Assembly (NCBI GenBank): GCA_002794515.1 | Contig: PGTJ01000009.1 | Coordinates: 1 to 21,720, forward strand | Source: Phototrophicales bacterium | Lineage (GTDB): Bacteria; Chloroflexota; Anaerolineae; Aggregatilineales; Phototrophicaceae | Direction: 5' to 3' | DNA: 21,720 bases | Part shown: piece by piece, positions 1 to 6,341 of the stretch | Layout of the letters: every line of letters begins with the position of its first letter | How positions within the stretch are numbered: position 1 is the stretch's first letter | Notes under the pieces: generated by a model | Seen by the model: the letters and a program-made list of their open reading frames with translations, nothing else | Told to the model about the DNA's origin: nothing | Databases searched by the model: none | Program-made: the position numbers and the translations under genes

Positions 1-193
1 ACACCAAATCATCATCAACGGTAATACGCCCGAAGTCCATCGCCACAGTGGTTTGTTCTTTCTCACTGCGTTCTGCCGTATCTTCTTTGATGTCGCGCTC
101 GGTCGAGACGACTTCAATTTCAGAGATGGAACGAATGAACTCGGTCTTGCCAGAACTAAATGGACCAGTGATGACCATTTTAACAGTTTGCAT
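1..193 (-). CDS. Small P-loop GTPase, N-terminal 64 residues (cut by window edge)
   Basis: The reading frame starts at ATG 193 on the minus strand and runs off the left edge after 64 codons. It begins MQTVKMVITGPFSSGKTEF, with a Walker A P-loop (GPFSSGKT, residues 10-17). A TTVAMDFG stretch at residues 48-55 looks like the switch I region of the Ras-like GTPases of the COG2229 type, related to MglA and Rag/Gtr proteins. Such proteins bind and hydrolyse GTP and act as cytoplasmic switches. It lies 69 bases downstream of the DUF4388 gene on the same strand, and that pairing is common in Chloroflexota and other bacteria, so the two are probably one operon. A weak purine-rich ribosome site (GCGGG) precedes the start. 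The guanine-specificity motif is outside the window, so GTP over ATP is inferred from the family. Confidence 0.8.
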   Translation of the reverse strand, partial: MQTVKMVITGPFSSGKTEFIRSISEIEVVSTERDIKEDTAERSEKEQTTVAMDFGRITVDDDLV

Positions 194-262
194 GATTTAC
201 CCGCTTTCCGTAAATAATGCCGAATAAAAGAATAACGGTTGCTGTTGACATAAAACAAACGC

Positions 263-1141
263 CTAAATCGACTTAATTTTGTCAATCAATTTAGACACGA
301 CATCTTTCTTAATGGTTGGTTGTGGCTTGCTCGTACGGCGGGTCGGTGTTGTCGCCGATTTCGCCATACTGCCCGGCGCAGGGGCGACGATCTCGACCAA
401 GCCAGCCTGTTCAAGCATATACACAATACGCCGAATTTCCATATCGGACATATTGTTGGCTTTGGCGATGGCGCGAATGGTATTTTTGGGATTCACAAAC
501 GACACCACCCGCCATTCTTCCACACTCAAATGAATTCCCTTAAATTTCTCTTTGGGATTTTCTGGAAATTTGAGCGCCACGTCAAGATTGGGAATTGCCG
601 CCAACAATTCTTCATCTTTTTTCAACCGCCGTGCGCCCTCTATAATAACATTTTCAAGGTCAATTGGCACATAGATTCGGTCTTCTTGTGGCAAGGCGTT
701 GTCATCAAACTGAAACGGTCCACTATGCCACGACATGAGGTTATAAACCACATCCAAAACAAATTGTTTGATACTATTGACAATATCGACTTGGCTGACA
801 TAATTCGCGCCAATCAAACGCATGGCGAGGGCTTTATCTGCCGTGCCTTTGGCGCGTTCGCGCATGATGGCGGCTTGTTGGTCGGTTAGTTTGCCCGCCT
901 TGTTCAACACGGCGATTAAATCATTCGCCTGACCACTGAGCAAAGCATGAACTAACTTGCCCGACTTGAAAATAACTTTTGCCTTTTCTGCGCCAGGGGC
1001 TTCTTTTTCTTTCTGCATGGCATCTTTTTCGCCTGTGGGAATGCCCTCATAAATAGTGAGCGTTCCCGTCCGCCCCGATAGATTTATCAGGTTAAATACT
1101 TGTGTGGCACTAAAATCTCTCAAATTACCATGAAGTGGCAT
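263..1141 (-). CDS. DUF4388 (PATAN) domain protein with C-terminal winged helix
   Basis: The 292-residue product begins MPLHGNLRDFSATQVFNLI, the typical opening of DUF4388/PATAN domains, which are signalling modules often found with response regulators and small GTPases. The domain fills roughly residues 1-160 and carries a charged insertion near residues 35-55. Residues about 210-260 (LSVEEWRVV to EQAGLVEIV) look like a winged helix-turn-helix. The tail is rich in Thr, Pro and Lys. The frame is open from an ATG at 1156, but ATG 1141 is the better start because a GGGGG ribosome site lies 8 bases before it and the family normally begins here. The GTPase gene follows on the same strand. Its role is probably to couple a signal to that GTPase, perhaps with DNA binding through the winged helix. 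The family assignment is firm; the function is inference. Confidence 0.82.
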   Translation of the reverse strand: MPLHGNLRDFSATQVFNLINLSGRTGTLTIYEGIPTGEKDAMQKEKEAPGAEKAKVIFKSGKLVHALLSGQANDLIAVLNKAGKLTDQQAAIMRERAKGTADKALAMRLIGANYVSQVDIVNSIKQFVLDVVYNLMSWHSGPFQFDDNALPQEDRIYVPIDLENVIIEGARRLKKDEELLAAIPNLDVALKFPENPKEKFKGIHLSVEEWRVVSFVNPKNTIRAIAKANNMSDMEIRRIVYMLEQAGLVEIVAPAPGSMAKSATTPTRRTSKPQPTIKKDVVSKLIDKIKSI

Positions 1142-1235
1142 AAAAGCCCCCTGCATCTCTACAGAATATTATCCATCCGACAACTTGTTTATTTACCACT
1201 GTTATTCTAACACACTTTATCTATTTTTGTGTCTA

Positions 1236-1298
1236 GCGCAATTTCGCTATTTCAGATTATAGCGATGCGTGGGAATTGCGTCAACACATGGCGCAATT
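1236..1298. promoter_or_regulatory. Inverted and repeated CGCAATT half-sites in divergent intergenic region
   Basis: The gap between the divergent genes at 1141 (minus) and 1385 (plus) holds a perfect 7-base inverted repeat: AATTGCG at 1274-1280 and CGCAATT at 1292-1298, with an 11-base spacer. A further direct copy, GCGCAATTT, lies at 1236-1244. Centre-to-centre spacing of the two arms is 18 bases, between one and a half and two helical turns. The position suits an operator shared by both genes. No clear -35/-10 pair was found for either. The regulator is unknown. Confidence 0.35.
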
Positions 1299-1384
1299 TT
1301 GGTGGCAATTTTTGGGGTCGTATGGCAATAATCGGCTATTCGTGCTAAAACAAAATAAACAAACCAACATCGTTTAGGATAGGT

Positions 1385-2578
1385 ATGAGTGTAGAAAATA
1401 TTTATAAGGGTATCGAAGCCATTCAACAAGGCAAGACCAGCGAGGGCGCACGCTTTTTACGCATCGCCCTGCGCGATGACACCATTCGTGGACAACTGCG
1501 AGCCACCGCCTTGTTATGGCTAGCAGAAACCACCGATAACCACCAATCCAAACTCAATTATTATCAAGAGGCGCTCATCGCCGACCCCAACAATATGGAT
1601 GTGCAAGTGCGGATAGACCGCCTCATGGCGGTGAATTTACCCCCTACCCCGCCGTTGCATATCCCCCCTCCACCAGAGGCGATGCCCATTCGCCCCACTC
1701 ATGTGCCACCTGCTCCGCCACCACAACCCGACCCAACACCCACACCGACAACACCGCCATCGGTCACACCAATAACGCCCCAGCCCGTCACCCGCACCAA
1801 TGCCTTGTATCGCACAGTCGGGATTCGCGGTGTGCGTAATGGGCGCGGGACAGGCTTTTTTATCAACCGCGAAGGGGTCATCGTCACCACGCGCTATGTT
1901 GTCAGTGGCGAACACACGGTGCGCGTGCAATTGGATGATCATCAAGAATTCGATGCCCAAGTCATCCGTGCTTATCCCGAATATGACATCGTGTTCATCG
2001 AGACGGGTTTGACCATCCAACACCTGTTACAACCCGTGAGCAGTGCCAATTTGCCCGAAAATAGCGCGTTAATCGCCCATTCGCATTATGGCAAATCGGT
2101 GACGGGCAAGCGACGCGCCACCAAGAACGAATTGAAGCCATTCTGGATTCCGACCACCATCGAAAAATTGCCCGATGCTGGTGGATTGCCCCTGTTCAAC
2201 GATGCCAATCAATTGGTGGGCATGTTGACCAAAAACACCAGCCGTACCACCGCTTATTGTTTTGGGGTGCATATTCATCATATCTTCTGGTTATGGGAGC
2301 GCACCCAAAGCGAATTGAACACCCCCAACACGGTGTATTGTGGGCGATGTGGCAATCGGAGCAACGCGCCTATGCTCAAAGGTGGTTTTTATTGCGAGAC
2401 GTGTGGGTCTGTATTGCCTCATGCCGAAGATGTTCGGCGCTATCCAACACCCGATATGGCATGGCGTTATGGCGAAAACACCACCGAAGCCTGTGAATAT
2501 TGCCAATCGCGGGTTGGGTTTTATCTGGATACATGTTTACGATGTGGCAAAACTCGTAAAAAATCGGCTAAAAAATGA
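1385..2578 (+). CDS. TPR-like / inactive trypsin-like protease / double zinc-ribbon protein
   Basis: This 397-residue protein has four parts. Residues 1-80 are helical and TPR-like. Residues 84-137 are a Pro/Thr-rich linker. Residues about 142-300 match the trypsin/HtrA-like fold (GTGFFINREGVIVTT, then YVVSG). Residues 319-387 carry two CxxC...CxxC zinc ribbons (C319, C322, C337, C340; C370, C373, C384, C387). The catalytic triad is broken. The usual His of the T-N-x-H-V-V motif is Tyr171, and the GNSGGP loop reads PDAGGLP with Ala265 where Ser is expected; only Asp201 remains. It should therefore bind peptide or protein rather than cut it. There is no signal peptide, so it is probably cytoplasmic. 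An AGGA ribosome site precedes ATG 1385. The YbjN-like gene follows after 9 bases, suggesting one transcript. Fold assignment is good; function is inference. Confidence 0.75.
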   Translation: MSVENIYKGIEAIQQGKTSEGARFLRIALRDDTIRGQLRATALLWLAETTDNHQSKLNYYQEALIADPNNMDVQVRIDRLMAVNLPPTPPLHIPPPPEAMPIRPTHVPPAPPPQPDPTPTPTTPPSVTPITPQPVTRTNALYRTVGIRGVRNGRGTGFFINREGVIVTTRYVVSGEHTVRVQLDDHQEFDAQVIRAYPEYDIVFIETGLTIQHLLQPVSSANLPENSALIAHSHYGKSVTGKRRATKNELKPFWIPTTIEKLPDAGGLPLFNDANQLVGMLTKNTSRTTAYCFGVHIHHIFWLWERTQSELNTPNTVYCGRCGNRSNAPMLKGGFYCETCGSVLPHAEDVRRYPTPDMAWRYGENTTEACEYCQSRVGFYLDTCLRCGKTRKKSAKK

Positions 2579-2587
2579 AGAGGATGG

Positions 2588-3055
2588 ATGAGTATGTTCG
2601 GACGCAACCGCAATCGCAATGATGTCAAGCCGTTGGAACGGCATGTGCGTGATGTCGAGATTATTTTACAAAAAATCGGTGTGGATATAACCGAAGCCAA
2701 GATGTCATTAGAAGAAGGCTATGGCTGGGAATTTCGGCGCGGATCTGCCAGCATCGAGATTTATATCGTCCAGCGCGAAGATAAAGCCTATTTACAGGTA
2801 CTATCGCCCATTATGTATTTGCCACAGAGCAATTTATTGCCCCTATATCGGCGCTTGCTAGAGTATAACTTACAGATGACCAGCGCCTCGCTGGGGATTT
2901 TTCAGGATGTGGTATATGTCTTTAATGAGCGCCCATTACACGGCTTAGATGCCGATGAGACCGATGATATTATCGATTTTGTATCGGGATATGCCGATGA
3001 TTTAGATAATGCGTTGGTCAATGAATTTGGGGGACGGTTATATTTGCAGGCATAA
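2588..3055 (+). CDS. YbjN-like (type III secretion chaperone-like fold) protein
   Basis: The 155-residue product resembles the YbjN family. It has an alpha/beta domain at about residues 15-140, with aromatic-rich strands (GYGWEFRRGSASIEIYIV, YLQVLSPI) followed by helices (LPLYRRLLEYNLQM) and a short acidic C-terminal helix. Related proteins adopt the fold of type III secretion chaperones and are thought to bind other proteins. No catalytic motif is visible. It starts 9 bases after the preceding gene and is probably co-translated with it. Two starts are possible: ATG 2588 sits 4 bases after a GAGG site, and ATG 2594 (153 residues) sits 9-10 bases after the same site. Placed beside a dead-protease adaptor, it may be a partner or chaperone in the same signalling unit; that is inference. 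Confidence 0.7.
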   Translation: MSMFGRNRNRNDVKPLERHVRDVEIILQKIGVDITEAKMSLEEGYGWEFRRGSASIEIYIVQREDKAYLQVLSPIMYLPQSNLLPLYRRLLEYNLQMTSASLGIFQDVVYVFNERPLHGLDADETDDIIDFVSGYADDLDNALVNEFGGRLYLQA

Positions 3056-3068
3056 AGAGGGGGTGGAT

Positions 3069-3103
3069 GTGTACAGATGAGGGTTGTTATGACATCTGTA
3101 CAC
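3069..3103. terminator. Perfect 11-bp hairpin between converging genes
   Basis: GTGTACAGATG (3069-3079) and CATCTGTACAC (3093-3103) are perfect inverse complements around a 13-base loop. The hairpin lies 13 bases past the stop of the plus-strand YbjN-like gene and 19 bases past the stop of the minus-strand acidic gene. No T-run follows on either strand, so it is not a classic Rho-independent terminator. It may act as a bidirectional transcript end, an mRNA-stabilising hairpin or a protein-binding site. Confidence 0.45.
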
Positions 3104-3122
3104 CAATCATAACCGCTACGAT

Positions 3123-3329
3123 TTAGTCTTCCTCATCGTAGTCGTAATCATCGTCATCATCATATTCATCGTAATCATCGTCATCATCATATTCGTCATA
3201 ATCGTAGTCATCATCTTCATCATAGTCGTAATCGTCATCATCATATTCATCGAAATCATCTTCGATTTCGTCATCCTCATCATACGGACCTGATTCATAA
3301 ATGAGCCAATTTTTTTCTTGTTGTTTCAT
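3123..3329 (-). CDS. Small, extremely acidic Asp/Tyr-rich protein
   Basis: The 68-residue product opens MKQQEKNWLIYESGP and then becomes almost pure Asp, Glu and Tyr. I count 31 Asp, 11 Glu and 12 Tyr against 2 Lys and no Arg, so net charge is near -40. No family is recognised. That it is a real gene is supported by a strong AGGAGATG ribosome site 7 bases before the ATG, a candidate TATAAT -10 element upstream at 3385-3380, and a clean stop. The ordinary first 15 residues look like a short anchor or recognition segment. The rest is built on a 27-base repeat. It lies downstream of the membrane kinase on the same strand, so kinase read-through is also possible. It could bind metal ions, mimic nucleic acid or neutralise a basic partner; none of these is shown. 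Confidence 0.55.
   Translation of the reverse strand: MKQQEKNWLIYESGPYDEDDEIEDDFDEYDDDDYDYDEDDDYDYDEYDDDDDYDEYDDDDDYDYDEED
3144..3248 (-). repeat. 27-base imperfect tandem repeat inside the acidic gene
   Basis: A 24-base block starting GTAATCATCG is identical at 3144-3167 and 3171-3194 (plus-strand reading), giving a 27-base period. A third, shortened copy lies at 3228-3248. Each unit encodes nine residues of the Asp/Tyr pattern. The repeat keeps frame, so unit gain or loss would change protein length without frameshift. Confidence 0.6.
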
Positions 3330-3379
3330 TGTTTATCATCTCCTATGCGGTTATCGTGCCTTAAGCGCACATAGCTTGA

Positions 3380-3385
3380 ATTATA
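3380..3385 (-). promoter_or_regulatory. Candidate -10 element for the acidic gene
   Basis: Read on the minus strand, TATAAT lies 50 bases before the acidic gene start. Directly upstream is a small inverted repeat (GGACA and TGTCC, 3386-3402, plus-strand reading). A second perfect TATAAT (minus strand) lies at 3445-3440, just past the kinase stop. Neither has a good -35 at 16-18 bases, so promoter activity is uncertain. Confidence 0.35.
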
Positions 3386-3405
3386 GGACATTCACACTGT
3401 CCATC

Positions 3406-3428
3406 ATCCCCCAAAATGAGGGATTTTT
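3406..3428 (+). terminator. Weak hairpin with T-run, plus-strand orientation
   Basis: ATCCC (3406-3410) pairs with GGGAT (3420-3424) around a 9-base loop and is followed by TTTTT on the plus strand. It would stop plus-strand transcripts before they run antisense into the kinase gene that ends at 3468. The short stem makes it weak. It resembles the much stronger terminator at 18072-18097. Confidence 0.35.
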
Positions 3429-3467
3429 GAATAGTGGGAATTATAGCATTATCGTGTAAAAATGGTG

Positions 3468-6341
3468 TTAATCCTCATCTTTTTTATTATCTTTCACATC
3501 CAATTCGGTATTGCTATCGCTTGTGGGTGGTGTGAGGTTAATCTTGATGCCCGATTTGATATTCACCCGCCCGCCTTGCTTGGGTGCGGGCTTGGTGGGA
3601 GTATCGTCCTCTTGGATTTGCTTAGATACGCCCATATTCACATCCAGTTCGGTCGTCTTCAGCGCTTCTATGCGCTCGGTGAGCGGTTGTGTATCGCCAG
3701 AAGCGATAAACGATTGTAATGACTGATTTTGCACATCCAATTCCGTCTTTGGCAAATTTTCATCATCCCCTTTGCCCAAATTCACATCGATTTCGGTGTG
3801 TAAATTCTGGGCGGGGGATATGACAGGTTTGGGCGCTGGTGCGGGTGTGGGGGACACCACAGCAGGGGCGCGTTTGAGTGCGGGTTGCTCGGTCGATTTA
3901 CGGAGATGTAGCACAAGGCGGATGAGCGCCCGAACATCCCGTAATAACGATGGGAAGTGTGCGCCAACGGCGAGGATGATGGCGAACATCAAGCCAACAC
4001 TAAAAACTTGTTCGGGATAATCATAAAAGATGAGCGCCCAATCGATTTTGAAAGGATAAACAATTTGCGTTGTCATCCATTCTACATTGCCCAATCGCTC
4101 TAAATTAAAAATTGGCGTGTGCGAATAGGTCTGATACGACCATTCGCTCAACGGGGTGAAGAATGGCACTTCTTCAAATAGATAAAATATTTGATAGGTG
4201 ACATAAATGGGGATATACGTAAAAAGCGCCGTCAATGGGATAGATAGAAAACTGCGTAAATTGAGCATGGTGGTCAAGAACAAGCCCAACATCAAGCCAA
4301 AGCCACCAAAACGCATGACGGTGACGCTAATTTCGGGTTGTTGCAAAAACAACCATGTATATTGCGTCCAGACCAATGTCCCCAAAAACCAACCTACAAC
4401 AAAACTGACGATGAGGCGCACCCACCAACGCCAAAATCCACGTAATCGTGTGATGAATTCATCGGTACATAACACCAGAACACCGATGAATAAGCCGAAT
4501 ATCAGCCCCACCGCCAATGAATTCGACCAGCGTTGTGGGGTGAAAATCAATTCGCTCCGATAGGTTATCCAGATGGTCAAGCCCATCGCCAACCACCCGC
4601 CAATCACCGCCATGAAGAAACGGAAGATCAGCGCGAGCGGTTTATCAATCATCCGACGCAGGGTGTTGGTCATCCACGCATATATCCGCCCCGAAATGCT
4701 CACACCATATGGCAGTGATGGGGCTTCATCACGCACCAATGCGAGGGCGCGTAATGCACCACGCCTGCCCTCGCGTTGTGCTTGGGCGATATGCCCTACG
4801 GCGGTGATAGAACGGATCTTCCCCACGACACGCGCCGCCCATTCCGCCACTTTGGGCATCCCATAATCGACAGCGATTTCGGCGATGAGTGTGTCGATAT
4901 CTTCAGAGAACACCGTTTGTTGCCAATCGCCCATATCCATTTCTTGGATTTCGTCACGAGTGTTGCTGGTGAGCATCCGCCCGCGATATTGGGTTTTGAC
5001 ATCAAATTTTTTCTGTTTGGTCATCAGTTTGGCGCGTGTCGCCAACACTTGTAACGCGGCTAGACGAGCCGCCTCATTCGTCTCGACCTGCAAGGCTTGC
5101 GCGACCAATTTGGGGATTTGTGGACGTTCTGAATCGGCGAGTGTCTCGAGGCGATACAACGCCCGCACCCGTGCAGGCGCATTGCCACTGCGAAGCGCAT
5201 GGAGGCACACCCAGCGACGATTTTCGTCATCGAGCTTATTCCACCAAAAATCCACCTCTTGGTCATATTCCAACGCCCCACGCAAGAGCATTTGTGTGCC
5301 TGCCTCATCTAAATCCAGATGATAGCTCTCGGCATTCATGTAATACCCATTCATGAGCATATAATTGGTGACACCGAGCAAAAAGCGCCCATTCCCACCT
5401 GCCCAATTATGACGCGCACGGCTATAAATATCCACCGCTTCTAAGATGCCCATATCATCGGTATCGAATTGTGATAAATCGGTCTCTGGCGGGATGTATT
5501 CGCTTTCGCCAACACCGAATGTGCCGACTTCTGATGTATTGAGGATAGCCCACATCTCATCGATGACCTCCATGAGCGACCCATAACGGTCATCGGGATC
5601 CACGGCGGTGGCGCGACGCAAAATATCGGTGAAATAAGGCGGGATAAGCGGGTTGATATTCTCTAGTGGGGGCAATTCTTCATGAAATTGCACTTGTTTG
5701 AGGGCGATTGGCGTGGCATCAAATGGCAACACACCCGTGAGCATATGAAACATGACCACGGCAAAGCTATATAAATCGGCACGCCAGTCGATAACTTCTG
5801 ATGTCAACTGTTCGGGTGCCATATAAAGCAATGTGCCAGAGCCTGGGTTGGTGGCTTTGCCTTCGCGGTCTAAAACGGTCGCTAAGCCAAAATCGGCTAA
5901 ATAAGGCGATTGTGAACTATCGAGCAAGACATTGGGGGGTTTGAGGTCGAGATGCACCACTTTCTGTTTATGGGCATAATCCAACGCTTGGGCAATCGCT
6001 TGCCCCATGCGTAACGCCTCATTGATGGGCAACGGACCGCGGCGCAACAAATCTTCTAACGAGCCACCCGCCACATAACGCATAACGATATACAGTTGCC
6101 CCTCATAATCACCAAAATCATAAATCGGCAAGATATGCGGATGTTCCATCTGGGCGATGGTTTGTGCCTCTTGCTTGAACATGGCGACAGGGTTTGAATC
6201 GCTGGCAAGCCCGTGTGCGATGGTTTTAATCGCCACCATGCGATTGAGCTTGGTATCTCGCGCAGACCACACATCCGCCATGCCTCCCCGCCCGATATGC
6301 TCAACGATTTTATATTGACTAATCTGTACACCGACATCCAT
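3468..6341 (-). CDS. Membrane Ser/Thr protein kinase (Hanks type) with HEAT-like region and TELDV-repeat tail
   Basis: This 957-residue protein starts with a full Hanks-type kinase domain (residues 8-268). It has the glycine loop GRGGMADV (17-24), VAIK Lys39, catalytic HLDLKPPN (Asp132, Asn137), DFG (150-152) and APE (175-177). All catalytic residues are present, so activity is expected. The catalytic loop reads HLD instead of HRD, which suggests weaker dependence on activation-loop phosphorylation. Residues about 300-545 are helical and HEAT-like. About six membrane helices follow (567-593, 607-627, 640-662, 676-695, 698-721, 778-795), which would put both ends in the cytoplasm. The tail (815-957) is Pro/Lys/Asp-rich and holds four TE(L/I)DV motifs at Thr849, Thr866, Thr897 and Thr945. 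The ATG directly follows the upstream gene's TAA, with a GGGGG site inside that gene, so the two are translationally coupled. Confidence 0.9.
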   Translation of the reverse strand: MDVGVQISQYKIVEHIGRGGMADVWSARDTKLNRMVAIKTIAHGLASDSNPVAMFKQEAQTIAQMEHPHILPIYDFGDYEGQLYIVMRYVAGGSLEDLLRRGPLPINEALRMGQAIAQALDYAHKQKVVHLDLKPPNVLLDSSQSPYLADFGLATVLDREGKATNPGSGTLLYMAPEQLTSEVIDWRADLYSFAVVMFHMLTGVLPFDATPIALKQVQFHEELPPLENINPLIPPYFTDILRRATAVDPDDRYGSLMEVIDEMWAILNTSEVGTFGVGESEYIPPETDLSQFDTDDMGILEAVDIYSRARHNWAGGNGRFLLGVTNYMLMNGYYMNAESYHLDLDEAGTQMLLRGALEYDQEVDFWWNKLDDENRRWVCLHALRSGNAPARVRALYRLETLADSERPQIPKLVAQALQVETNEAARLAALQVLATRAKLMTKQKKFDVKTQYRGRMLTSNTRDEIQEMDMGDWQQTVFSEDIDTLIAEIAVDYGMPKVAEWAARVVGKIRSITAVGHIAQAQREGRRGALRALALVRDEAPSLPYGVSISGRIYAWMTNTLRRMIDKPLALIFRFFMAVIGGWLAMGLTIWITYRSELIFTPQRWSNSLAVGLIFGLFIGVLVLCTDEFITRLRGFWRWWVRLIVSFVVGWFLGTLVWTQYTWLFLQQPEISVTVMRFGGFGLMLGLFLTTMLNLRSFLSIPLTALFTYIPIYVTYQIFYLFEEVPFFTPLSEWSYQTYSHTPIFNLERLGNVEWMTTQIVYPFKIDWALIFYDYPEQVFSVGLMFAIILAVGAHFPSLLRDVRALIRLVLHLRKSTEQPALKRAPAVVSPTPAPAPKPVISPAQNLHTEIDVNLGKGDDENLPKTELDVQNQSLQSFIASGDTQPLTERIEALKTTELDVNMGVSKQIQEDDTPTKPAPKQGGRVNIKSGIKINLTPPTSDSNTELDVKDNKKDED

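Noticed and set aside
3116..3298. Met/Thr-rich minus-strand frame overlapping the acidic gene
   Set aside because: It is the out-of-frame reading of the GAT/TAT repeat and has no ribosome site. The Asp/Tyr frame has the strong one.
5945..5952. Kinase HLD in place of HRD as evidence of a dead kinase
   Set aside because: Lys39, Asp132, Asn137 and the DFG Asp150 are all present. Loss of the Arg marks a non-RD kinase, not an inactive one.
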